Shown in pieces: positions 49,061 through 57,829 of a stretch of DNA of 64,000 nt; position 1 is the stretch's first letter; each line of letters starts with the position of its first letter. Where the stretch lies: contig JACKDW010000001.1 in the NCBI GenBank assembly GCA_020633295.1, positions 372,001 through 436,000 of the forward strand, in the 5' to 3' direction. The notes under the pieces are model-generated. The model searched no databases, was not told where the DNA came from, and saw only the letters and a list, made by a program, of their open reading frames with translations. Position numbers and translations under genes: made by a program. The DNA is from Myxococcales bacterium. Its GTDB lineage: Bacteria; Myxococcota_A; Polyangia; Nannocystales; Nannocystaceae.

Positions 49061-49819
49061 ATGCGTATGCTCCGGCGCTCCCTATTCCTCGCGGCGTGCT
49101 GCGTCAGCCTCGTCACCTGCCAACCTGCGGGTACGACGCAGCCGCCCCCCGATCAACCGGCCGACACGCCGACGTCCCCATCCGAGACCGCAGCCGACAC
49201 CGGGGCCGCGCCGGCGCCGACCGGCGACGCGCCTGCGGACGACCCCGGGGCGACGAACCCCGAGGCGGGCGGCGAGGACGGGACGACGCCGGACGAGAAC
49301 AACACCGCTGGGCTCGCCCCGGCGACCACGCAAGAGGAGGCGCACGTGTCTCGCTCGGTGGGCGTCGAGGGCGGCGTAGTCGTGCTCTGGCCGCGGATCA
49401 TCCCCCGCGACATCGTGCCGGAGAACCGCGACCTCGCGGCCGCGCTGCAGAAGCACGTGCGCCACGTCGTCGAGAAGAACCTCCCGGGCCGCCAGATCGA
49501 CTTCCGCCCCGAGCCCGAACGCGTGTGCCCGCGACAGGGCTGCACGTCCATGAGCGTCGGGACGCTGCTCTCGCGCCACAAGCAGGGCTGCCTGGTGCTC
49601 GCGCTGATCTCGCGACCGGGGCAGGCGCCCGTGAAGATCGTGCCGTGGGCCGGCGACGTGAAGCTCAAGAACGACACCGTCGGCTTCCGCGAGTACCCCG
49701 AGGAGCAGATCACGGTCGCTGACTACATCCCGTGCAGCTCGCTGCTCTCGACGATGGACAAGAAGGAGCCGCAGGTCGCCGAGGCGCTCAAGGCCGCGGC
49801 GCCGCCCGTCTCGCAGTAG
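49061..49819 (+). CDS. Lipoprotein of unknown function
   Basis: A 252-residue protein. A basic N-terminus and signal end at about Cys20 (VSLVTC). A ~75-residue Pro/Thr/Ala/Asp linker is followed by an ordered domain (~100-240) with Cys in VCPRQGCTSM and later QGCLV and IPCSS. No family recognised. ATG 49061 is the first in-frame start with the signal peptide. It is convergent with map, whose end lies one base away. Confidence 0.65.
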   Translation: MRMLRRSLFLAACCVSLVTCQPAGTTQPPPDQPADTPTSPSETAADTGAAPAPTGDAPADDPGATNPEAGGEDGTTPDENNTAGLAPATTQEEAHVSRSVGVEGGVVVLWPRIIPRDIVPENRDLAAALQKHVRHVVEKNLPGRQIDFRPEPERVCPRQGCTSMSVGTLLSRHKQGCLVLALISRPGQAPVKIVPWAGDVKLKNDTVGFREYPEEQITVADYIPCSSLLSTMDKKEPQVAEALKAAAPPVSQ

Positions 49820-49820
49820 C

Positions 49821-50600
49821 TCAGGGGCGCGCGAGCGTCAGCGGCGCGTCCTGAGCGGTGAGGATCTCACAACCTGTCTCTGTGACCAGGACGGTGTGTT
49901 CGAACTGCGCCGACGGGGAGCCGTCGGCGGTGACCACCGTCCAGCCGTCCGCGAGCAGCTCGAGCGCGGGCCAGCCGATCGTCAGCATCGGCTCGATCGT
50001 GATCGCCATGCCCGCGCGCAGCCGCAGGCCGCGTCCGCGCGCGCCGGTGTGCGAGACGTGCGGCGGCATGTGCATGCGCCGCCCGATCCCGTGCCCGCCG
50101 AAGTCGCGGACGACCCCGAAGCCCTCGGCCCGCGCGAGCGCCTCGATCGCCGCGCCGATGTCCCCGAGCCGCGCGCCCGCGCGGACCTCCGCGATCCCGG
50201 CCGCGAGGCAGCGGCGCGTGGCGTCGACCAGCGCCCGCGCGCGCGCGTCGACCGGGCCGATCAGGAAGGTCGCCGAGGTGTCGCCGTGGAAGCCCTGGAA
50301 CTCGCTCGTGACGTCGACGTTGATGATGTCGCCGGGCTCCACGCGCTCGCGCGCCGTCGGGATCCCGTGGCAGACGACGTGGTTGCGGCTCGTGCACACG
50401 GCCGCGGGGAAGCCCTTGTAGCCGAGCTGGCTCGGGCGGGCCGAGCGACGCGCCGTGTCCTCGCGGACCCAGCGATCGATGTCGGCCGTGGTCACGCCGC
50501 CGCGCAGGCGCTCGCCGACGTGGGCGAGCGTCGCCGCGGCCACGCGCCCCGCCGCGCGCATGCCCGCGCGCTCGCGGGGATCATGGACATAGACGGCCAC
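49821..50600 (-). CDS. map: Type I methionine aminopeptidase
   Basis: A 259-residue metallopeptidase removing N-terminal Met from new proteins. The pita-bread-fold residues are visible: substrate His in VVCHGIP, metal-binding Asp residues in INVDVTSEFQGFHGDTSATF, His in GGHGIGRRMH, Glu in IEPM and Glu in FEHTVLV. There is no N-terminal zinc finger, so it is the plain bacterial form. GTG 50600 is used; a longer TTG start at 50636 is possible. It is often essential, and no second copy is seen in the window. Confidence 0.92.
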   Translation of the reverse strand: MAVYVHDPRERAGMRAAGRVAAATLAHVGERLRGGVTTADIDRWVREDTARRSARPSQLGYKGFPAAVCTSRNHVVCHGIPTARERVEPGDIINVDVTSEFQGFHGDTSATFLIGPVDARARALVDATRRCLAAGIAEVRAGARLGDIGAAIEALARAEGFGVVRDFGGHGIGRRMHMPPHVSHTGARGRGLRLRAGMAITIEPMLTIGWPALELLADGWTVVTADGSPSAQFEHTVLVTETGCEILTAQDAPLTLARP

Positions 50601-50707
50601 GCGCCCAGGGTGCGCGGCGTGCCCGCGCGCGTCCAATACCGTTTTTGAATCACGCGGCGGCGCGCCTGCCTCGACCGCCGACGACGGGCGCTGCTAGCAT
50701 CGCGACG

Positions 50708-50983
50708 ATGTCGCTCGTCCAGCTCGAGTCCTTCGTCGCCGTCGCCGAGGAGGGCCACGTCGGCCGCGCCGCGCGGCGCCTGCACGTCTCGCAGCCGCCG
50801 CTGAGCCGACGGATCCGGCTGCTCGAGGACGAGCTCGGCGTGGAGCTGTTCGAACGGACGCCCCGCGGGATGCGCCTGCTGCCGACCGGCGAGCGCCTGC
50901 TCCGGCACGCGCGGGAGATCCTCGCGCGCGTCGAGCTCGCGCGCCGCTGCGTCGATCCGCCCGCGATCGTCCCGCGGGAGTGA
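50708..50983 (+). CDS. HTH-only LysR-type regulator (effector domain missing)
   Basis: A 91-residue protein containing only a LysR-type winged HTH. It begins LVQLESFVAVAEEGHVGRAA and has VSQPPLSRRIRLLEDELGVELFERTPRGMRLL, but it stops about 30 residues after the HTH where a ~200-residue effector domain would begin. The stop is followed at once by the next gene through a GTGA overlap if that gene starts at 50980. It is either a stand-alone DNA-binding protein or a truncation. ATG 50708 is the only sensible start. Confidence 0.75.
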   Translation: MSLVQLESFVAVAEEGHVGRAARRLHVSQPPLSRRIRLLEDELGVELFERTPRGMRLLPTGERLLRHAREILARVELARRCVDPPAIVPRE

Positions 50984-51024
50984 TCGCCGCCGCGCGCCGC
51001 AGCTCCCAGCGAGTATGCTGGCGC

Positions 51025-51801
51025 GTGTCGAGCTCACCCGTCGATCCCGCCGCCGTCCTCCCACTCCGCGTCGATGACGTCTCGCTCGAGGTCGTGGGCG
51101 AAGCCGACGACACCGTGACGATCCGGCTCGTGGTGTTCGAAGGCGACGCCGTCTGCGACGTCAAGGAGCAGGAGCTCTCGTGGGCGGCGCTCGAGCTCGC
51201 CGACCGCGGCGAGCTCGAGGCGCGCGTGCGTCACCGGCTCGTGCGCGCCGACCCGCGCGCGCTGATGCCCTCCGAGCTGCTGCGCAGGCCCTGTCCCTAT
51301 CGCCCGGTGGGCCCGTTCGACGCGCCGACGCCACGCCACTGGGTGCAGGCGGTGGTCAACGCGATCCGCGAGCAGGCGCACGCGCGGGGCTTCGACGCGC
51401 GCTTCGAGTGCCTGGAGGACTGGCCCGCCGAGGCCGCGCACGCGTACTACCTCTGGCACGCCGAGGCGATGCTCGGCGGCAACGGCCTCGAGAGCTTCCT
51501 GCTGCAGGCGCCGCTCGAGGAGGTCATCGGCGTGCTCGCGGCGCTCGAGGCGGCCGGCTGCCAGCGGTTCACGGCGCGCGCACGCGAGGGCCTCCGCCTC
51601 GCGATCGCCGAGGGCGCCTCGGAGTTCCAGCTGCAGGCGGACGACGACTGGCTCGACGAGCATCGCGACGGCGAGCGCGGGACGTGGTCGACCATCGATC
51701 ACTGGCGCGAGGGCGGCACCTACTGGCTCATCGAGCACGAGCTGCGCCCCGCGCTCGCCGAGTTCGTGCGCGCGCGCCGTGAGCTGCTGCTCGTGAGCTG
51801 A
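51025..51801 (+). CDS. Hypothetical protein with DMP19/DUF4375-like domain
   Basis: About 258 residues from GTG 51025 (GTG 50980, overlapping the LysR-like stop, is an alternative). The N-terminal ~75 residues are beta-rich. A C-terminal helical domain (~110-240) contains GGNGLESFLLQAPLEEVIGVL and CQRFTARAREGL, recalling the DMP19/DUF4375 family of unknown bacterial function. Coupling to the HTH-only gene would suggest a two-protein unit, but its role is unknown. It is cytoplasmic. Confidence 0.65.
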   Translation: MSSSPVDPAAVLPLRVDDVSLEVVGEADDTVTIRLVVFEGDAVCDVKEQELSWAALELADRGELEARVRHRLVRADPRALMPSELLRRPCPYRPVGPFDAPTPRHWVQAVVNAIREQAHARGFDARFECLEDWPAEAAHAYYLWHAEAMLGGNGLESFLLQAPLEEVIGVLAALEAAGCQRFTARAREGLRLAIAEGASEFQLQADDDWLDEHRDGERGTWSTIDHWREGGTYWLIEHELRPALAEFVRARRELLLVS

Positions 51802-52064
51802 GCGCGGCGAGCAGCCTGGCGACGACGGCATCGGGCGTTCGGGCGATCGGCCGCGCCTGCGAGGCCCGAACAAGCGCGTCCAGCATGTCTCTTCGAACGC
51901 ATGCGCCGCGCGGGCCCTTCCGGGCGGCGAGCGTCTGGGCGGGTGAAACGGACGGGCGTCATGGCGCTCGCCGTCCTCAGGCGGCCCCTCCCTGGCTCGC
52001 GCGCGGCGCTACACCCTCGATCAGCCTGTCCGGTACGGAGCGCTTCTCTTCGGGCGAGGCTCGG

Positions 52065-54482
52065 CTAGTCCTGCGTGCCGTCGAGGCTCATGAGGTACGC
52101 GATCAGATCGGCGAGCGCGTCGTCGCTGAGCCCCCCGGTGCCGCCGTGCTGCTCGTCCGGGTTCTCGCTCGTGAGCACGTCGAGCAGCGTCGGCGCCGAG
52201 CCGTCGTGGAGGTAGGGCGCCGTGCGCCACAGCCCGTGCAGCGTCGGCGTGTCGAGGCCGGTGAGCGGCTCGCCCAGGCGCTGCCCGGAGCTCGGCTTGA
52301 TCGTGCCGACGTCGTGCAGCAGCGGCTCCTGGGGCTCGAGGAACGCGCTGTCGGTCAGGCGCGGCCCGGCGTGGCAGTCGACGCAGCCGAGCGCCGGCGA
52401 TTCGAACAGCGTCTTGCCGTTCTGCGCCGCGGGCGTGAGCGCGCCGTCCTGCTCGCGGTAGGGGCTCTTCTGCGGCGTCTCGAGCGACGCGACGTAGGCC
52501 GCGAGCGCGTCGAGGTCCTCGCTGAGGCCGGCCTTCGGATCGCCCATGGGGTGCGAGCGCGTGCCCGCCTCCCAGTCGGCGTCGTCGAGCAGCCCGAGGC
52601 CGCCGAAGGGGCCGCGGATGTCGTTTTCGAAGTCCTGGATCTCGTCGAAATTCGCGCTCCAGTGGACCGGGCCGTCGCCCATGCCCGCGCGCCCGAGCAT
52701 CGAGATCGTGTTGCGCAGCCCCTCGCCGCGATCGGTGAAGTCCCAGACGAGCAGGTCGGCGTCGCCCTCGAGGTGGCAGTGCGCGCAGGCCATGTAGCCG
52801 TCCTTGCTCAGGCGCGTGTCGAGGCTGTCGTTGAACAGCTGCTTGCCGCGCAGCAGCGTCGCGCTCAGCGGCTCGCTCGAGGGGATCCGCAGGCGCGCGA
52901 GCGGCTCGCCCGGCTCGCTGAACGCGGCGGTGTCGTAGATCACGAGCTCGCGGGACATGTACGCGTCGACGTAGATCACGCCGTCATCGGGCGCGAGCGC
53001 GACGCCCTGGGGCGCGAGCCCGAGGTCGACGACGCTGCCCGACTGGATGTCCTCGAGGAAGTCGATGCGCTCGACGGTCCGGCTCCCGCGGGTCGTGATG
53101 AACAGGTAGTCGCCGCGGCTGCTGAACGCGCCGGCCGACGCGAGGCCGCGGTTGTCGAGCTGCCGGCGCTCGTCGAAGCGCTCGCTGCCGGCCGGCCCTG
53201 GATTCTGCCCGGTGAGCTCGAGCTGCGAGATCACGGCGCGGATGGTGGTGTCGTGGACGAGCGGATCGCCGCTGCGGTACGCGCCCTCGGCGATGTTGGC
53301 CTGCGTCGACGGCAGCGCCGCGACGTAGCCGACCGGCGAGACGAGCAGCTGGTCGAGGTAGCTGGGCACGCCGCCGATCTCGGTGTCCGAGGAGGCCTGC
53401 GGATCGAGCTGCAGCTCGATGACGCCCGGCGCGCCGCCCTCGAGATCGACGATCGCGATCTCGCCGTGGCCGGTCGCGTCGGCGTCGTCGTAGGCCGTCG
53501 GCGAGCGCCAGCGCGTGACCGCGACGCGCCCGTCGGGCAGCGCCGCGACGCCGCGCGCGTCGGTGACCGCCGCGTGCGCGGTGATCAGCGCGGGCGGCCC
53601 CTGGCCGTCGAAGTCGACCTCGGCGAGCTGCCCCGTGGCCTGCAGCGAGACGAGCGCGCCGCCGCCCTCGCGCGCGATCACGCCGTAGGGCCGCGCGCCG
53701 CGGGGCAGCGCGAGCGCGTAGTGCTCTTCGGTCATGTCCCCGGATTCACTCGGCTTGAAGAACTCGAGCGCGTCGGCGTCCTGGGCCGCGACCGCGATCC
53801 AGCCCTCGGCCGGGCCGAGCAGCGGCGCGAGCGTGCGCGGGCCCGCGGCCGTGGCGAGGCGCCCGTCGACCTGGAAGCCCGCGCCGGGGTCGCCCGAGAT
53901 CAGCGTGAGCTCATCGGAGTCGGGGCTGACGACGGCGACCCGCGTGCCGACGCCGAGCCAGCGCACCGAGGCGCTCTGCCGCGGCGTCCACACCGGCGGG
54001 TCGGTGACCGAGATCGTCACGCTCGCCGACAGCTTGTTGTTGTCTTCGTCGTAGACCGTGAGGATCGGCTTGCGCCGCCCGGGCGCGTCGTAGCTGACCG
54101 TCACGACCGGGTCGGGCGACGGCCCGACGGTCTCGCCGTTGTCGAGGAACCACTCGTAGAGCGCCGCGCCCTGCGAGCCCGAGCCGTCGAGCACGACCTC
54201 CTCGCCGACCAGCGCGTAGCGGGACGCGCCGGGGTCGACCGCGAGCGCGTCGCCGTCGGTGTCCGAGGTCGCGTCGCCGGTCGTCTCGGTCGCGCTCGCG
54301 TCGCCCGTCGTCTCGGTCGCGCTCGCGTCCGTGCTCACGCCGGCGCTCGTGCCCTCGCTCGCGTCGCTCGTCGCCTCGCCGGTCGGGCCCTCGCTCGCGC
54401 CGCTGTCGTCGTCGCCGCAGCCGAGCAGCGCGGCCGCGAGCGCGAGCGGCATCGTGGTGAATCGATCCGATCGTCGCCGCAT
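52065..54482 (-). CDS. Di-haem cytochrome c peroxidase/MauG-like lipoprotein with PKD-like and propeller regions
   Basis: A 805-residue lipoprotein (ATG 54482, signal with GC lipobox near residue 20). A Thr/Ser/Ala linker is followed by a PKD-like segment (~85-170) and a beta-propeller-like region (~180-540). A C-terminal cytochrome part has two haem sites, MACAHCHLEGDADLLVWDF and LGCVDCHAGPRL, spaced about 135 residues apart as in the MauG/di-haem peroxidase group. It probably carries out or accepts redox chemistry at the cell surface. It starts 4 bases after the upstream gene's stop, so the two form an operon. Confidence 0.82.
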   Translation of the reverse strand: MRRRSDRFTTMPLALAAALLGCGDDDSGASEGPTGEATSDASEGTSAGVSTDASATETTGDASATETTGDATSDTDGDALAVDPGASRYALVGEEVVLDGSGSQGAALYEWFLDNGETVGPSPDPVVTVSYDAPGRRKPILTVYDEDNNKLSASVTISVTDPPVWTPRQSASVRWLGVGTRVAVVSPDSDELTLISGDPGAGFQVDGRLATAAGPRTLAPLLGPAEGWIAVAAQDADALEFFKPSESGDMTEEHYALALPRGARPYGVIAREGGGALVSLQATGQLAEVDFDGQGPPALITAHAAVTDARGVAALPDGRVAVTRWRSPTAYDDADATGHGEIAIVDLEGGAPGVIELQLDPQASSDTEIGGVPSYLDQLLVSPVGYVAALPSTQANIAEGAYRSGDPLVHDTTIRAVISQLELTGQNPGPAGSERFDERRQLDNRGLASAGAFSSRGDYLFITTRGSRTVERIDFLEDIQSGSVVDLGLAPQGVALAPDDGVIYVDAYMSRELVIYDTAAFSEPGEPLARLRIPSSEPLSATLLRGKQLFNDSLDTRLSKDGYMACAHCHLEGDADLLVWDFTDRGEGLRNTISMLGRAGMGDGPVHWSANFDEIQDFENDIRGPFGGLGLLDDADWEAGTRSHPMGDPKAGLSEDLDALAAYVASLETPQKSPYREQDGALTPAAQNGKTLFESPALGCVDCHAGPRLTDSAFLEPQEPLLHDVGTIKPSSGQRLGEPLTGLDTPTLHGLWRTAPYLHDGSAPTLLDVLTSENPDEQHGGTGGLSDDALADLIAYLMSLDGTQD

Positions 54483-54486
54483 CACG

Positions 54487-56235
54487 TCACCCGGCGGTCG
54501 TGAAGGTCATGGTGAACGGCTCGGCGAGCGCGTTGTCGTTGTAGTCCCGCACGCCGCCGGCGGGCAGCTCCAGGGTGTACTGCGTGGCCGGCTTGAGCGG
54601 CTGCATCGGCGCGAAGTTGATGATGACCTCGCCCACGCTGATGTAGCCGTGCACGCGCGTCACCGCCGGGTCGGTGCCGGTCTGGTACAGCCGCACCGAG
54701 CCCTCCCACGCGCTCTTGGGGTCGACGAACTCGCTCATGGTCAGGCCGACGCGCGACAGCAGCGTCACGCCCTCGGCGCCGTCGGGCGGGTACACGTAGG
54801 TGACGCGCGGCGGCTTCGTGTCGACCTCCTCCTGCCAGGGGACGATCGCCGAGGCCTGGTCCTTGTTGGCCTTGTCGTCGACGCTGAGCACCACGACGTT
54901 GCCGATCGGCGTGATCGTGTCGAGGTCGCCCTCGAGCAGCCCGGTGCCGATCGGCGTGACCTCGGGCAGGTCGGAGAGGTCGTAGACGTTGGCGAAGTCG
55001 GACTCGCCGACGAACGCGTACTCGTCCTTGGCGAACACGTAGCCGCCGTTGCCCCCGCTCGAGTAGTCCGCGACCGGCTGCGGGCTCTGGGGATCGGAGA
55101 TGTCCCAGACGATGAGGCCGCCGCCGCCCTCCTTCGGCGCGTAGTAGGCGTAGCCGCCCTGCATGTTGCTGAAGTACGACTCGCGCTCGATGTCGAACTC
55201 GCCGCCCGGCAGCGGCTGCGGGGCGTTGGGCACGCTGATGTCGAGCAGCGCCGTGCGCGTGCCCTCGGCCGCGCTCGCCATCAGGATGTTGCCGATCGCC
55301 TGCACCTGCCCGACCCGCAGCACCGGGTCGAACTTGTACTGATCGACGAGGATCGGGTTCATCGGGTCGCGGGCGTCGATCACGTAGACGCCGTTGTCGG
55401 AGCCGCCGACGTAGACGTAGGGCGCCTGCCAGAACGCGCTGAGCGTCACGCGGGCGTAGGCGTCGGGGTAGACGAAGCCGGGCACGTTGAGCTTCGAGAC
55501 GACGTGCGCGTCGGTCACGTCGGTCACGTCCCAGAACTCGACGCCGCCCTCGAGGTCAGGGAAGTCGAGCCTCATGGAGTCGACGACCGCGTACCAGCGC
55601 CCGTCGATCGGCACCACGCCGAGCGTGTGACTCTCGCGCATGGTGCTCGAGGTGCCGGTGCCGACCGCGGTCGGGCTGCAGGGGTCGCTGACGTCGTAGA
55701 ACGTGATGCCGCTGTTGAGCCCGAACTCCGGCGACCACGGCATCATCAGGTAGCCGTCGAACATCACCACGAGGTTGTGGTGGTCGAAGGTGTCGTGGGT
55801 CTCGCCGTTGCCGATGTCATCGTCGGCGCCGCCGTCGAGGTAGGCGCAGTGCTCCCACAGCTGCTCGGGCGTGAACGGGGTGCTCGGGCCGCCGGGCCCG
55901 CTGTTCGGCTCAAACGCGTCGGGCTCCGGGTACGGGTCAGGCTCGGGGTCGGGCTCGCCCGTCGTCTCGGTCGGGCCCGCGGTCGTCGACGCGCTCGCGT
56001 CGGAGGTCACGCCCGACGAAGTCGCGCCGGTGGGATCCTCGGTCGCGGCGCCCGAGGACTCGGTCGACGGCGCGCTGTCCCCTGTGCCCTCGCCCGACGA
56101 GGTGCCCTCCGTCTCGCCCGACGAGCTCGGGCCCGACGAGTCGCCGCATGCGAGCGGACCGGCGCAGACACAAGCCAAGAGCGCGAGCGCGGAGCTCGGC
56201 GCGACGACGCTCCATTCCATCCGTGGACGACGCAT
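54487..56235 (-). CDS. Lipoprotein with LVIVD-type repeats and C-terminal Ig-like domain
   Basis: About 582 residues. A signal with lipobox lies near Cys31 (AGPLAC). A Ser/Gly/Thr/Glu linker and an acidic Pro-rich segment lead to residues ~125-470. That part resembles the LVIVD repeat family and contains several beta-propeller-like units (for example GITFYDVSDP, GVYVIDARDP and LIVWDISDPQSPQPV). The last ~110 residues look like an Ig-like or Big_5-type domain. ATG 56235 is preferred over a longer upstream frame. It is directly followed by the di-haem cytochrome gene. Confidence 0.75.
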   Translation of the reverse strand: MRRPRMEWSVVAPSSALALLACVCAGPLACGDSSGPSSSGETEGTSSGEGTGDSAPSTESSGAATEDPTGATSSGVTSDASASTTAGPTETTGEPDPEPDPYPEPDAFEPNSGPGGPSTPFTPEQLWEHCAYLDGGADDDIGNGETHDTFDHHNLVVMFDGYLMMPWSPEFGLNSGITFYDVSDPCSPTAVGTGTSSTMRESHTLGVVPIDGRWYAVVDSMRLDFPDLEGGVEFWDVTDVTDAHVVSKLNVPGFVYPDAYARVTLSAFWQAPYVYVGGSDNGVYVIDARDPMNPILVDQYKFDPVLRVGQVQAIGNILMASAAEGTRTALLDISVPNAPQPLPGGEFDIERESYFSNMQGGYAYYAPKEGGGGLIVWDISDPQSPQPVADYSSGGNGGYVFAKDEYAFVGESDFANVYDLSDLPEVTPIGTGLLEGDLDTITPIGNVVVLSVDDKANKDQASAIVPWQEEVDTKPPRVTYVYPPDGAEGVTLLSRVGLTMSEFVDPKSAWEGSVRLYQTGTDPAVTRVHGYISVGEVIINFAPMQPLKPATQYTLELPAGGVRDYNDNALAEPFTMTFTTAG

Positions 56236-56404
56236 ACGGCTATGTCCCACGGAGCCGCGCGCGCGCGCAAGCGGCTCGCCGTGCAGAGCGTCACGCGACG
56301 ACGCGGGCGTCTGCATATCCAAGCTGACCGTTCGGGCATCTATCACGAAGGTGTGACAGCCGCGCGCGCGGCGATGCGCGGCGTCCCGTGGGAGAATTGG
56401 CGAC

Positions 56405-56438
56405 GGCGAGCCGAGCACCGCGCGGTGCCGGGCTCGCC
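56405..56438. repeat. Large inverted repeat/cruciform
   Basis: GGCGAGCC and GGCTCGCC enclose a perfect palindrome GCACCGCGCGGTGC. The block can extrude as a cruciform in the 249-base gap between the LVIVD lipoprotein start and the 56485-57045 gene end. A second hairpin follows 12 bases later. Confidence 0.75.
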
Positions 56439-56450
56439 GTCTGCGGACGG

Positions 56451-56474
56451 CGAGGATCCAAGCTGGGATCCTCG
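56451..56474. terminator. 9-bp perfect hairpin after the 57045 lipoprotein gene
   Basis: CGAGGATCC, loop AAGCTG, GGATCCTCG. It lies 10 bases beyond the stop of the minus-strand lipoprotein gene and could terminate its transcript, though no U-run follows. The larger cruciform lies next to it. Confidence 0.6.
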
Positions 56475-56484
56475 CGCGAGTCGC

Positions 56485-57045
56485 CTAGGCCTGGAGGCTC
56501 TTGCAGGCCTTGAGCGCGTTCTCCTGCTGCTCGGGCTGCGAGGCGGTGGTCTCGCACCAGTAGGTCTTGCCGCCGATGTCGCGGCGGACCTGCACGAAGT
56601 AGTTCGCGCCCATGCTGCCGGAGTTGTCGAAGGTGACGGCCCAGCCGTCCGCGAGCTCCTCGGCCTTGAGGTTCTGCGGCGTGTACATCTCGGCGTCCTC
56701 CTTCGCGTCGTCGGCGGTCTTCGGGCGCGAGTCCGAGGCCTCCTCGACGGTGACGACGATGCCGGGGCCCTGGATCATGACGCCCTCGCCGATGATCGCG
56801 TCACCGGCGGTCGCGCCCTCGGGGACCTCCGCCTTGAGGCCGAGCTTCTCGAGCTGGAGCAGGTTGGGACCGGCGGGCTTGGCGGGCGCGGCCTCCTCGT
56901 CGGCGGGCGCCTTCTCGTCGCCCTTGGCGTCGGCCTTCTTGTCGGCCTTGGCGGTCTTGTTCTCGGCGGGCTTCGAGTCACTGTCACAAGCCGCGGCCGC
57001 GGTCAGGGCGAGGCTGAGCGGGAGTGCGATGAGTAGATTTCGCAT
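56485..57045 (-). CDS. Small lipoprotein of unknown function
   Basis: A 186-residue lipoprotein. The signal MRNLLIALPLSLALTAAAAC has a lipobox Cys at residue 20. A Lys/Ala/Glu/Asp-rich charged linker (~25-65) is followed by a compact domain with two Cys (~170-182). The AAGGAGA ribosome-binding sequence precedes ATG 57045. No family recognised. It is followed by paired hairpins and preceded by a 784-base gene-free spacer. Confidence 0.7.
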   Translation of the reverse strand: MRNLLIALPLSLALTAAAACDSDSKPAENKTAKADKKADAKGDEKAPADEEAAPAKPAGPNLLQLEKLGLKAEVPEGATAGDAIIGEGVMIQGPGIVVTVEEASDSRPKTADDAKEDAEMYTPQNLKAEELADGWAVTFDNSGSMGANYFVQVRRDIGGKTYWCETTASQPEQQENALKACKSLQA

Positions 57046-57829
57046 GGGGGAATCTCCTTGGTGTCGTGTGGGCGCGTTTCCGCGCTCCTGAGTCGATGGA
57101 GCATCCACGGTCAATTCCGCCCCGTCAAGCCCCGATGGCCTGAGGCCGTGATCACGGCCCAGGGGGTCCTACGAGCGCGTTGCCGCCGCGGGAGCGCGGC
57201 GTCAACCCCGGCGCGCCGCGTGATCCGGGCGCCGGATCTCTACGCGCGCGGCGATCGTGTCGACGATCGCGCGTGGGCGCGGCGAGCGAGCGCCCGCCCG
57301 CCCGCCCGCGTCGCGAGGCCGCCCGCGCGAGGCCGCGTCCGCGACGATCTTCTTCCCGGAGCCGTCGGAGCCCGCGCCGCGTCCCCTCGAGGCGAGCGTC
57401 GTCGCGACCGCGCGACGAGCTCCGCCGATGAACAGGGCTTTTCGGACATGAACATTCAGCGACGCGCGGCGGCCCGGTCGCGACGCTCGGCCTGCGGTGC
57501 TTCGACGGCGCGCCGAGGGTCGACGCGAACGTCACGCGCGCTGCTCTCGAGCAGCCCACCCTCAACGCGTTCGGGACCGAAGCTCCCTGAGCACCGCGGC
57601 CCGTGGTGGCGCGCGGGCGCTCGCGCGGCCGCGATGGCGCGACCGCGGATCGATGCAGAAGCACGGACGCGACTCGCTGAACCGCGACTCGCGTCCGCGC
57701 GCGCCACGGAGCGCCACGCGTGACGGTCGAGGGCCGCGGCTTTTTTCGGGCCGCGCAATCCCTCGTCCACGCGTGGGTACCCCGACGACGAGGGGCGCGG
57801 CGAATCGTCTCCGCGCCCGCTGAGAGACC
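57046..57829. other. Gene-free spacer with palindromes
   Basis: About 780 bases with no convincing gene; short frames through it are Arg-rich and unlike any protein. It holds a perfect 16-bp palindrome GGCCGTGATCACGGCC (57144-57159), whose right half and extension match 14884-14903. It also holds an inverted repeat CCCTCGTC (57760-57767) and GACGAGGG (57787-57794) just before the toxin-like gene. A promoter for each flanking gene is expected here. Confidence 0.6.
57144..57159. promoter_or_regulatory. Perfect 16-bp palindrome upstream of a lipoprotein gene
   Basis: GGCCGTGATCACGGCC lies 99 bases before the 57045 start codon. Bases 57147-57166 match 14884-14903 at 19 of 20 positions, and that site is also upstream of a lipoprotein gene. 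A dimeric regulator site is plausible. Confidence 0.5.

Noticed and set aside
51885..54503. 872-codon plus-strand frame opposite the cytochrome lipoprotein
   Set aside because: Shadow of the minus-strand gene; low-complexity Arg/Val/Glu composition.
57046..57829. Small genes in the spacer
   Set aside because: No frame has a plausible start, signal or domain; all are Arg/Ala-rich.
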